Shown: in pieces, positions 1-5,471 of the stretch
Layout of the letters: each line of letters opens with the position of its first letter
How positions within the stretch are numbered: the stretch's first letter is position 1
Source: Deltaproteobacteria bacterium
GTDB lineage: Bacteria > Desulfobacterota > BSN033 > UBA1163
Direction of reading: 5' to 3'
DNA: 8,431 nucleotides
Assembly: GCA_016875155.1 (NCBI GenBank)
Contig: VGSD01000100.1
Span: 1-8,431 of the forward strand
Translations under genes and position numbers: made by a program
Notes under the pieces: model-generated
What the model was told of the DNA's origin: nothing
The model's input: the letters and a program-made list of their open reading frames with translations, nothing else
Databases searched by the model: none

Positions 1-667
1 GGCTCAAAATCTCCTCCAGCCTCTCATTTTCAAGAAGGAGAGGATCTCCTCCTGAGAGCAGGACATCCCGAACTTTGCGGTTTTTCTTCAAGTACTTGAG
101 GACTTCTTCAAAATTTCCTTCGGTGATTGATCGCTCTGTGCTGCCCACCAACCGTCTCCGGGTGCAGTATCGGCAATAGACAGCGCATTGATCCGTAATC
201 AACAGGAGGACCCGATCAGGATAACGATGGACGAGACCAGGCACCGGAGAATCTTTGTCTTCCCCACAGGGATCAACCATATCGTTTTTTGAGAGATGGA
301 GCTCCTCGACCCGGGGGATGGCCTGTTTCCGGATGGGACAATTCGGATTGACAGGGTCCATCAGGCTGACAAAGTAAGGAGTAACGGCCAGGGCCAGCCT
401 CCCCTTCGAATGTTTGATTCCTTCGATCTCCTCTGGAGTCAACTGGATGATCTCTTTGAGTTGGTCCAGGGTTGTGATCCGGTGTCGGAGTTGCCATCTC
501 CAGTCATTCCATTCTCTCTCGGTAACCTCCTTCCAGAAGGGAGGAATCGTTTCTTTGGCTTCAATGATGACCCTCTCTTCTTCTTGGGCTCGAAATAATC
601 CAAGTTGCAATGGTTTATCGATTCTTCTTAGCGGGACAGATAAATTAGAGTCTGAGGCAGGCTCCAT
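1..667 (-). CDS. kamA: Lysine 2,3-aminomutase (KamA family radical SAM enzyme), 5' part, runs off the left edge
   Basis: Residues 1-222 of a protein whose family members are about 350-430 aa; the C-terminus lies outside the window. Family enzymes use a [4Fe-4S] cluster, S-adenosylmethionine and PLP to convert L-lysine to L-beta-lysine, often a precursor of the osmolyte N-epsilon-acetyl-beta-lysine. Visible marks: WNDWRWQ near residue 53, DSPVPGLVHRYPDR (139-152), the radical-SAM cysteines C161/C165/C168 in CAVYCRYCTRRR, and the SAM-binding SGGDP (205-209). The CTRRR ending and the DSPVPGL block favour KamA over the elongation factor P enzyme EpmB. The PLP lysine is expected downstream of the visible part and cannot be checked. 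The ATG at 667 has a strong Shine-Dalgarno (GGAAGGAG) that overlaps the stop of the small ORF just upstream, so the two are probably translationally coupled. The N-terminus before WNDWRWQ is some 35 residues longer than I remember for the clostridial enzyme. An acetyltransferase (ablB) would be looked for to the left. Confidence 0.92.
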   Translation of the reverse strand, partial: MEPASDSNLSVPLRRIDKPLQLGLFRAQEEERVIIEAKETIPPFWKEVTEREWNDWRWQLRHRITTLDQLKEIIQLTPEEIEGIKHSKGRLALAVTPYFVSLMDPVNPNCPIRKQAIPRVEELHLSKNDMVDPCGEDKDSPVPGLVHRYPDRVLLLITDQCAVYCRYCTRRRLVGSTERSITEGNFEEVLKYLKKNRKVRDVLLSGGDPLLLENERLEEILS

Positions 668-669
668 TT

Positions 670-789
670 TCACTCCTTCCCGCATCCCTGCCATTGGGCT
701 TCCCCTCCCTTGCAAACAAAAAAGGAGATGTCGTGACCGGCACCTCCTGCAACACAAAGGAATCGCCCTCTGTCCTCGAAAGCAGGCAT
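670..789 (-). CDS. Small 39-aa cysteine-containing protein, coupled to kamA (unrecognised)
   Basis: A short ORF (starts MPAFEDRGRF, ends QGCGKE) between the Pro-rich peptide gene and kamA. It has three cysteines (C12, C26, C36), a GAGHD segment at residues 16-20 and CKGGEAQW at 26-33. The cysteine spacing recalls a small metal-binding ribbon lacking one ligand (C12-x2-G15), but that is only an analogy. Its TGA lies two bases before the kamA ATG, and its last codons carry kamA's Shine-Dalgarno, a typical coupled arrangement. Upstream of the ATG at 789 there is AAAAGG, a modest ribosome binding site with short spacing. Reading further upstream in the same frame gives a low-complexity Arg/Lys-rich stretch antisense in style to no real protein, so the ATG at 789 is preferred. 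I do not recognise the family. A role as a KamA partner is a guess from position only. Confidence 0.5.
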   Translation of the reverse strand: MPAFEDRGRFLCVAGGAGHDISFFVCKGGEAQWQGCGKE

Positions 790-853
790 GCACCTTTTCT
801 TTATTTTTCGTTGATGGTGATTAATCTCCCTTTCTCCTTCTTTTGAATTCATC

Positions 854-889
854 TGTTGGCGTCCACTCTCAAACGAGTGGGCGCCAACA
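854..889. repeat. 15-bp inverted repeat (hairpin) between the peptide gene and the small ORF
   Basis: Arms TGTTGGCGTCCACTC (854-868) and GAGTGGGCGCCAACA (875-889) with a 6-nt loop. The only unpaired position is 862/881, a G-U wobble in plus-strand RNA but an A-C mismatch in minus-strand RNA. The element sits about 50 bp beyond the stop of the Pro-rich peptide gene and about 65 bp before the small ORF. Neither side is followed by a T-run, so it is not a classical intrinsic terminator. It could be an mRNA-stabilising or processing hairpin that sets different levels for the peptide and kamA, or a copy of a dispersed palindromic repeat. Confidence 0.75.
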
Positions 890-937
890 TCCGAACAACT
901 CTCACCGCTTTCCCAATTCCAGCCGATAAAATCCTTT

Positions 938-1153
938 TTACTTCTTAGCTGGAGCAGGTTTTTCAGCGGGTTTCTCAGCAGGTTTTTCTGCTGGTTTTTC
1001 TGCCGGAGGCGCTTCTGCAGGCTTGGCCTCAGCAGGTTTCGGTTCCTCTTTGACTGCTGGCTTCTCCGGAGCCTTGGCTTTACATCCGATTCCAACGGCG
1101 GCGATATTGACGACCAGCACCAGTGCAAAAAAGAGCAAAATCCACTTCTTCAT
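938..1153 (-). CDS. Small Pro/Ala/Lys-rich exported or lipid-anchored peptide, 71 aa
   Basis: It starts MKKWILLFFALVLVV, a clear signal or anchor segment with a basic start and a hydrophobic core to about residue 22. C24 lies just after the core in GIGCKAK, where a lipoprotein cysteine would be. The lipobox is imperfect (G-I-G before Cys rather than L-A-G), so lipid anchoring is possible but not assured. The rest (25-71) is almost entirely Ala, Pro, Lys and Glu, with four consecutive PAEK-type units near the C-terminus. It has no fold of its own and resembles the periplasmic spacers of TonB-like or cell-wall-crossing proteins. The start is well supported: AAAGGAGGTGA lies 6 nt before the ATG and includes the stop codon of the receiver gene, with only six bases between the genes. 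Function is unknown. A structural or spacer role in the envelope is the most that can be said. Confidence 0.75.
   Translation of the reverse strand: MKKWILLFFALVLVVNIAAVGIGCKAKAPEKPAVKEEPKPAEAKPAEAPPAEKPAEKPAEKPAEKPAPAKK
954..1001 (-). repeat. Four tandem 12-bp units encoding PAEK repeats
   Basis: Read on the plus strand, the units are GCAGGTTTTTCA, GCGGGTTTCTCA, GCAGGTTTTTCT and GCTGGTTTTTCT. They lie inside the Pro-rich peptide gene and keep the reading frame. Such arrays change length by slippage without breaking the frame, so unit number may vary between strains. Confidence 0.85.
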
Positions 1154-1159
1154 CTGTCT

Positions 1160-1585
1160 TCACCTCCTTTCTGATTGAATCGGGGACCCTCCCCTTACTT
1201 TAACCGACGGAGAAAACTTAACTTCATCCGGGAAAGACATCTCCCGGATTACCTTCCTCAACAGTCTTGGCTCAACAGGTTTTTTCAGGATGCGGCGGAT
1301 GCCTATCTGTTTGAGACGCTGGGTGAGATCATCGGTGATCTGCGGACTCATCAAGATGAAACGTTCATTCCATTTTTTTAGGAGAGGAATCCATCTTTCA
1401 AGGCCTTCCATCTCCAGATCAGCCAGTATCATTCCCCCTTTGATGTCTTTCTTTCTCTCTTCCAGTTCGGAAATATCTCTAATCTCCGCCACTTCGAATC
1501 CGTACTTCTTCAGAATTTTATTGAGGCTTAGCCGTAAAAATTCATCCTTATCAAGAATGAATGCCCATCTCACCTTTTCTTTCAT
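1160..1585 (-). CDS. Stand-alone response-regulator receiver protein, 141 aa
   Basis: A CheY-like receiver domain with no output domain. From the ATG at 1585, strand beta-1 (VRWAFILDKDE) carries the acidic cluster D12/D14/E15. D56 in ILADLEMEG is the likely phosphorylation site, S80 in LMSPQ is the switch residue, and K102 in KKPVEP is the conserved lysine followed by cis-Pro. About 25 C-terminal residues after the last helix (from about 117, SFPDEVKF) have no clear domain. A TTG at 1594 would add three residues; neither start has a Shine-Dalgarno. If the sigma-54-like promoter upstream is used, RNA would start near 1589, so ATG-1585 would be nearly leaderless; GTG at 1573 is a third option. 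It heads the run receiver / Pro-rich peptide / small ORF / kamA, and its last codons supply the next gene's ribosome binding site. Its kinase is not evident; the PAS kinase at 3307-4392 is the nearest candidate (inference). Confidence 0.85.
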   Translation of the reverse strand: MKEKVRWAFILDKDEFLRLSLNKILKKYGFEVAEIRDISELEERKKDIKGGMILADLEMEGLERWIPLLKKWNERFILMSPQITDDLTQRLKQIGIRRILKKPVEPRLLRKVIREMSFPDEVKFSPSVKVRGGSPIQSERR

Positions 1586-1600
1586 AAAATTCAATTGTTA

Positions 1601-1616
1601 TCAATTTTCGTGCCAA
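1601..1616 (-). promoter_or_regulatory. Sigma-54 (-24/-12) promoter-like sequence before the receiver operon
   Basis: Minus strand reads TTGGCACGAAAATTGA. The -24 part, TTGGCACG, matches the sigma-54 consensus YTGGCACG exactly. Spacing to the -12 part is right, and TTG matches, but the final base of TTGC is A. Expected RNA start is near 1589. The mismatch at -12 makes this a candidate only. Its support is the position directly before the operon and the sigma-54 activator gene just upstream. Confidence 0.5.
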
Positions 1617-1661
1617 ATATCACATCATATTCAAAAAGAACAAATTTAAAAAATATAATAA

Positions 1662-1674
1662 AATCAATACATTT
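1662..1674 (+). promoter_or_regulatory. Possible IHF site
   Basis: AATCAATACATTT fits the IHF consensus WATCAANNNNTTR at all but the last base. It lies about 80 bp upstream of the inferred sigma-54 start, between that promoter and the repeated dyads, where IHF usually bends DNA in NtrC-type promoters. The surrounding sequence is very AT-rich, so chance is a real alternative. Confidence 0.3.
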
Positions 1675-1711
1675 AAATCTATTGGCGTGCTACAATCTAG
1701 TTGAATTAACT

Positions 1712-1723
1712 ATCTTTAAAGAT
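1712..1723. promoter_or_regulatory. Perfect 12-bp palindrome
   Basis: ATCTTTAAAGAT is a perfect palindrome, flanked further out by TTGAAT (1701-1706) and ATTCAA (1722-1727). It lies in the AT-rich control region about 130 bp upstream of the inferred sigma-54 start. It could be an operator; no specific regulator can be named from the sequence. Confidence 0.3.
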
Positions 1724-1727
1724 TCAA

Positions 1728-1816
1728 ATGATAAAATGCCATACCGTTTTAAACGAAAAAATGACAAATTGCCATAGTTTTATCGTTAACTCATCAATAC
1801 TACGACTATTTGTCAT
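1728..1816. promoter_or_regulatory. Cluster of two dyads and a partial third: candidate enhancer sites for the NtrC-type regulator
   Basis: Site 1 (1728-1742) is ATGATAAAATGCCAT and site 2 (1761-1775) is ATGACAAATTGCCAT. Including two flanking A's they agree at 15 of 17 bases and are exactly 33 bp apart, about three helical turns. Site 2 is itself a dyad, ATGACA-N3-TGCCAT, with one mismatch between half-sites. A third, inverted partial copy, ATGACAAATAGTCGT (minus strand, 1816-1802), covers the end of the NtrC-type gene. Site centres fall about 145, 180 and 220 bp upstream of the inferred sigma-54 start, the range of enhancer sites for this activator class. That the neighbouring regulator binds here is inference. 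Confidence 0.5.
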
Positions 1817-1817
1817 T
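1760..1817 (-). terminator. Possible intrinsic terminator after the NtrC-type gene
   Basis: In minus-strand RNA, AAUGACAAAU (1817-1808, including the gene's stop codon) can pair perfectly over 10 bp with AUUUGUCAUU (1769-1760), followed by more U's before CG. The loop is long (38 nt), which is poor for termination. The same bases make up dyad sites 2 and 3, so the pairing may simply come from opposed binding sites. Confidence 0.35.
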
Positions 1818-3194
1818 CTTGGTTGATTTTCGTTTGCTTAAGGGATTTTCTTGTATCTCTTCGATTTTTCTATGGATAGTCCTCACATTGATGCCCAGCA
1901 ACTTTGCTGCCTTTAACTTGTTGCCTTTGGTCGCTCTCAGGGTTCGAAGCAACATCTCCCTCTCCACTTCTTCAAGAGGCGTTCCAATCTTAAAAGGAAT
2001 GGCCTCTTGTTCTTCCTTATAGTCTTTGATTTCTTGGGGAAGATGCTGGATGTCCAACACTTCCGGGCTATGAATGACCAGTGCGGACTCAATCGTATTC
2101 TCTAACTCCCTGACATTCCCGCTCCAGCCATAGTCCATGAGGAGATTGAGGGCTCTCTGTGATACTCCCTTTGCCTTCATCGTGTATTTCTTATTGAACT
2201 TCTCAACGAAAAATTGGATTAAGAATGGAATATCCTCTTTTCGCTCCCGTATGGGGGGCAGTTTGATGTTGACCACATTGAGGCGATAATAGAGGTCTTC
2301 CCGGAAGGTTGAATCTTTGACCGCTTCTTGTAAATCTCGATTGCTCGCTGCAATGACTCGGATATTGACTTTAAGGGTCTTGTTCCCTCCCACTCTCTCA
2401 AATTCGCCCTCCTGGAGAACTCTCAACAGTTTGGTCTGGGTGGAGAAAGGGATATCCTCCACCTCATCCAGAAAAAGGGTTCCCTCGTGGGCCATCTCAA
2501 ACCGCCCCTTTCGGGAGGCAACCGCTCCGGTAAATGCCCCCCTCTCATGGCCAAAGAGTTCGCTTTCGATAATCCCTTCACTTAAAGAAGCACAACTCAC
2601 CTTGATGAAAGGCATCCCTGCACGAGGGCTATTGTAATGGATGGCGTTGGCAATCAATTCTTTGCCTGTACCGCTTTCGCCGATGATGAGAACCGAACTG
2701 TCATAGGGTGCGATGTGACGGATGAGTTCGAAGATCTTCACCATCTTCTCGCTTTTTCCGATGATATTTTTAAAATGGAATTTATCTTCCAGTTGGGAGC
2801 GCAGGTCCCGGTTTTGAAGGATCAGGGTCTGCTTCTCCAATGCCCTCTCAGCCAACAGGGAAAGGACTCTGGGGTTGATCGGCTTTTCGATAAAATCAAA
2901 AGCCCCGAGTTTCATCGCCTGGACAGCCTTCTCGATCGTCCCCTGGGCTGAGATGACGATCACCTCGGTCTCTGGTTTTAGCCCTTTCACCGCCTCGAGA
3001 AGTTCAAGGCCACCCATCTTTGGCATGACCACATCTGTAATGACCAGGTCAATCATCTCCTGCCGAAAAAGGTGGAGGGCCTCCTTTCCATTGGAAGCAA
3101 GAAGAGTCGTGTAACCCTTCTTCTTGAAGAGAAGACGAAGGCTTTCTCCCACACGAGGATCATCTTCGACGATGAGAATGACTTTTTTGTCCAT
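1806..3194 (-). CDS. NtrC-family sigma-54-dependent response regulator, 462 aa
   Basis: Three domains in order. The receiver (3-118) has the acidic pocket E10/D11/D12, phospho-acceptor D54 in VITDVVMP, S82 and K104. The AAA+ domain (about 142-390) has Walker A GESGTGKE (172-179), the sigma-54-contacting loop GAFTGA (219-224), Walker B LFLDE (240-244) and the arginine-finger region near ERKEDIPF. A Fis-type helix-turn-helix (about 405-445, GNKLKAAKLLGI) binds DNA. All catalytic motifs are intact, so it should be a working ATP-driven activator of sigma-54 RNA polymerase. I chose the ATG at 3194 (MDKKVILIVEDD), preceded by TGGAG. A longer reading from 3290 adds 32 residues translated from the 7-bp repeat array and is almost certainly not protein. 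The kinase gene just upstream is the likely partner. It resembles NtrC, ZraR and AtoC equally, so no gene name is given. Candidate binding sites lie just after the gene. Confidence 0.95.
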   Translation of the reverse strand: MDKKVILIVEDDPRVGESLRLLFKKKGYTTLLASNGKEALHLFRQEMIDLVITDVVMPKMGGLELLEAVKGLKPETEVIVISAQGTIEKAVQAMKLGAFDFIEKPINPRVLSLLAERALEKQTLILQNRDLRSQLEDKFHFKNIIGKSEKMVKIFELIRHIAPYDSSVLIIGESGTGKELIANAIHYNSPRAGMPFIKVSCASLSEGIIESELFGHERGAFTGAVASRKGRFEMAHEGTLFLDEVEDIPFSTQTKLLRVLQEGEFERVGGNKTLKVNIRVIAASNRDLQEAVKDSTFREDLYYRLNVVNIKLPPIRERKEDIPFLIQFFVEKFNKKYTMKAKGVSQRALNLLMDYGWSGNVRELENTIESALVIHSPEVLDIQHLPQEIKDYKEEQEAIPFKIGTPLEEVEREMLLRTLRATKGNKLKAAKLLGINVRTIHRKIEEIQENPLSKRKSTKNDK

Positions 3195-3214
3195 AGCTCC
3201 ATCAAAACAAGTCT

Positions 3215-3300
3215 GGAGTTCAGAGTTCGGAGTTCGGAGTTCGGAGTAAAAAATAGGAACAAATAATAATACCCCGAACTCCGAACTCATTACTCCGAAC
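3215..3300. repeat. 7-bp tandem repeats in opposed arrays forming an 18-bp intercistronic hairpin
   Basis: The left array (3215-3247) repeats GGAGTTC about 4.7 times with one variant. The right array (about 3272-3300) carries the complementary GAACTCC units, partly broken. GAGTTCGGAGTTCGGAGT (3230-3247) pairs with 3271-3288 over 18 bp, leaving a 23-nt AT-rich loop. The single mismatch is a G-U wobble in the minus-strand (sense) RNA, so the hairpin is complete in the transcript. The array fills the gap between the histidine kinase stop and the regulator start. Three units read as NSELRTP, which explains spurious N-terminal extensions here. I recall similar arrays in other deltaproteobacterial intergenic regions; their function is not known to me. 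Confidence 0.85.
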
Positions 3301-3306
3301 TATTTT

Positions 3307-4392
3307 TTACACTTTCGGATTATGCGGTAGCCTGATCCTGAAAATGGAACCCCGATTCACCTCGCTTTTCACGGTGATCTCCCCGTGATGGTCTGAGATG
3401 ATCTTCTTGGCAATTGAAAGCCCAAGGCCAGAACCCGTGGGCTTGGTGCTGAACATAAATTCGAAAATTTTATGGAGATGCTCCTTGGAAATTCCTACTC
3501 CATTGTCCTGTATGATGATGAATACATTCTTCTTCGATCCACGGGTGAAGAGATGGATCTCCCCTTGTTCGGATACGGCCTGAATGCTGTTGATGAGGAG
3601 ATTGGAGATCGCCAGATTAATCTGGCTCACGTCGATTTTCACCAGGGGCAGGTTCTTCTGAAAATGGACTTCCAGCCTGGCGTTCTTCATCTGTGCGTCC
3701 GGCCTCAACAGGTGGACGATCGAGTCCAGCGCTTCGTTCAATTGGACCCACTCAAATCTCAGGGGAGGAAGACGGTTGAAATCCAGAAACTCTTTGAGAT
3801 TATTCTCTAGGCGCAGGGTTTCATAGCTGATAAAGTTGAGAAGGGATTGGATCTCCTCCTTCTGGGCGAGATGAATCTCTTCTCTCAGTTCGTCCCTCAA
3901 TAATTCAATATTGATATTGAGAGAGCTGAGTGGATTCCGAATTTCATGGGCCATCCATCTGGCTAACATACCGATGGTGGAGAGGTCTTTGCTCTGGCTG
4001 ATCTCCCGTGAGAGCAACCCTTTTTCCGTGATATCCGCAAAAGTGGCTAAACATCCGAGAAAGGCCTCATTCCGGTCAAAGACCGGATAAAAACTGCACC
4101 GGAGTATTTGCGCTTCCTCTTCTGAGACAGATGGAACATGGATCGCCAACTCGATATCGTGATGACCTTCTCTGTTTTCGTATACCGAATTGAATTGTTT
4201 TCTGATCGTTTTATAAGGGATGATCCGTTCATACTTCTTTCCTAAGGCCAGTTTTCCCTTGATCTTGAAAAACTCCACGGCCACAGGGTTGAAGATCTGG
4301 ATTCGACCTTGGCCGTCAGCAAATACGACCGCTTCCTTCAAATGGTTCAGGATGGTCTCGAAAAGATTGGGGGCGGGTAAATTGGTCTTCAT
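3307..4392 (-). CDS. Soluble PAS-domain histidine kinase (NtrB type), 361 aa
   Basis: Autophosphorylating sensor kinase with no membrane segment, so it should sense a cytoplasmic signal. A PAS domain occupies about 10-125 (starting LFETILNHLKEAVVFADGQG). The dimerisation helix carries the phospho-acceptor H149 in MAHEIRNPLSSL. The HATPase domain (about 250-358) has an N-box NLLINSIQA (264-272), G1 DNGVGI (296-301), an F-box FMFSTKP and G2 GSGLGL (320-325). All motifs needed for kinase activity are present. The order PAS-HisKA-HATPase and the FSTK-GSGLGLS block are typical of kinases paired with NtrC-type regulators, and such a regulator gene follows after the repeat hairpin. The ATG at 4392 is three bases beyond the stop of the ATP-grasp gene, so translation is probably coupled; its purine-rich binding site (GGGG) lies in that gene's last codons. 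The ligand is unknown. Co-transcription hints that it monitors something linked to the ATP-grasp product or substrate (inference). Confidence 0.95.
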   Translation of the reverse strand: MKTNLPAPNLFETILNHLKEAVVFADGQGRIQIFNPVAVEFFKIKGKLALGKKYERIIPYKTIRKQFNSVYENREGHHDIELAIHVPSVSEEEAQILRCSFYPVFDRNEAFLGCLATFADITEKGLLSREISQSKDLSTIGMLARWMAHEIRNPLSSLNINIELLRDELREEIHLAQKEEIQSLLNFISYETLRLENNLKEFLDFNRLPPLRFEWVQLNEALDSIVHLLRPDAQMKNARLEVHFQKNLPLVKIDVSQINLAISNLLINSIQAVSEQGEIHLFTRGSKKNVFIIIQDNGVGISKEHLHKIFEFMFSTKPTGSGLGLSIAKKIISDHHGEITVKSEVNRGSIFRIRLPHNPKV

Positions 4393-4395
4393 CCA

Positions 4396-5430
4396 TTACC
4401 CCGCTCGATTTCGAGTTGAACCGGCCAACCCGTATCGTTCCAAAGCGTGATGGAATATCGTTCGGATCAGTCGGCTATACTCCCACCCCATTCGTCTTGC
4501 CATGATGGGGAGGTCACCATAGACAGGAGAGAGGCCGGGAAGGGGATTGACCTCTAAAAAGTAAGGCACACCGTCTCTTCCAACCCGGATATCCACCCTA
4601 GACACATCCCTGCAATCCAGGGCACGGTAGGCTCTGAGGGCCACCTCCTCGATTCTCTTCAGCAGATCGCCGGGGATTGGAGGAGGGCAATGGTAACATA
4701 CCTTTTCCTCCCATTCCCTCTTCACCTCCAGTGAATAGATGGCTTCATCAGGAGAACTCCCCTTGATCTCGATCTGCATCACTCCAAGGACAATAGGATC
4801 CGAATTACCTAAAACTCCTACGGTAAACTCAGGGCCGCTCACAAACTCTTCGACTAAAACTGGAGTCCCGTAAGTCTCGAGAAGCCATTTCACCCTCTCT
4901 CCCAATGTGGCCGGGTTCGAAATCTTTGAATCGAGCCGCACCCCCTTGCTCGATCCCTCATAACACAATTTCACGAAAAGGGGATAACGAAGGTTGAGGC
5001 CATTGAGATCCTCCATCCTCTCCACTTTCTTAAAACCGGGAGTAGGAATGGTTTCACTTTGAACCACTTTTTTGGCCATAGACTTATCCAGGGTGAGGGC
5101 GAGGGTGAGAGGATCGGAACCAGTATAGGGAATGTTCAAGAACTCGAGGAGAGCGGGGATATGAGACTCTCTGTTTCGTCCTCCAATCCCCTCTGCAATG
5201 TTGAAGACGATATCGACCGGAGACAGCCTTAACCGATCAATCAAACCAATGTCGCCGCCTAATTTAAAGACTTCATGTCCGTCGCTTTGAAGGACATCGC
5301 GCATGGCATCGATCGTCTCTTCTGAATCGAACTCCTCAAAAGAATCGATCGGTTGATCTTCCCGACGAATAAAATCCTTTCTTAAGTTGTAAGTGATGCC
5401 AACTTTCAATTTTCTATGAGCGATATTCAT
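4396..5430 (-). CDS. ATP-grasp ligase of the D-alanine-D-alanine ligase family, 344 aa
   Basis: ATP-grasp enzymes of this family join a carboxylate to an amine through an acyl-phosphate. Recognisable parts: substrate/N-lobe segment VFNIAEGIGG (75-84), LDKSMAKK (114-121), the ATP-binding lysine in FVKLCYEGSSKGV (152-164, the counterpart of FVKPAREGSSVGV in Ddl), EEFVSGPEFTVGVLG (194-208), the Mg-binding RVDIRV (278-283) and EVNPLPGLSP (293-302). Ddl proper usually reads EVNTLPGFT, and the N-terminal HG-GEDG motif is replaced here by NIAEG. It is therefore a family member with possibly different substrates, not certainly the cell-wall Ddl. It is not near mur or fts genes but leads an operon with a two-component system. 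The ATG at 5430 has no Shine-Dalgarno; a strong promoter predicts an mRNA start only about six bases upstream, so it may be translated leaderless. Ligation of beta-lysine, given the nearby kamA, is possible but speculative. Confidence 0.88.
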   Translation of the reverse strand: MNIAHRKLKVGITYNLRKDFIRREDQPIDSFEEFDSEETIDAMRDVLQSDGHEVFKLGGDIGLIDRLRLSPVDIVFNIAEGIGGRNRESHIPALLEFLNIPYTGSDPLTLALTLDKSMAKKVVQSETIPTPGFKKVERMEDLNGLNLRYPLFVKLCYEGSSKGVRLDSKISNPATLGERVKWLLETYGTPVLVEEFVSGPEFTVGVLGNSDPIVLGVMQIEIKGSSPDEAIYSLEVKREWEEKVCYHCPPPIPGDLLKRIEEVALRAYRALDCRDVSRVDIRVGRDGVPYFLEVNPLPGLSPVYGDLPIMARRMGWEYSRLIRTIFHHALERYGLAGSTRNRAG

Positions 5431-5442
5431 CTGTTAACGTTT

Positions 5443-5471
5443 TCTATATCTCCGTTTCACTTCTTTGTCAA
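5443..5471 (-). promoter_or_regulatory. Sigma-70 promoter for the ATP-grasp/kinase/regulator operon
   Basis: Minus strand carries TTGACA (5471-5466, perfect -35), a 17-bp spacer, and TATAGA (5448-5443, 4 of 6 for -10). Transcription would start near 5436, leaving about six untranslated bases before the ATG at 5430. Confidence 0.6.

Noticed and set aside
738..755. A second -24/-12-like sequence (GGCACCTCCTGC, plus strand)
   Set aside because: The GG-to-GC spacing is two bases too short and no plus-strand gene follows.
668..792. kamA starting at a GTG near 792, since its frame is open upstream
   Set aside because: The extension is Arg/Cys-rich and unlike the family, while the ATG at 667 has a strong Shine-Dalgarno.
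790..1128. A 152-residue minus-strand reading frame covering the Pro-rich peptide gene
   Set aside because: Its first two thirds are a frame-shifted shadow of the signal-peptide gene; only the last 39 codons look like protein.
1595..1777. A plus-strand 60-residue ORF in the AT-rich control region
   Set aside because: No ribosome binding site, composition set by AT-richness, and it overlays the promoter and dyad elements.
3195..3290. A 32-residue N-terminal extension of the NtrC-type regulator
   Set aside because: It is translated from the 7-bp repeat array (SELRTPNSEL); the receiver domain starts cleanly at MDKKVILIVEDD with a ribosome binding site.
3215..3300. A small CRISPR-like or satellite array
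   Set aside because: Units are 7 bp, contiguous and without spacers, so it is a simple tandem repeat.
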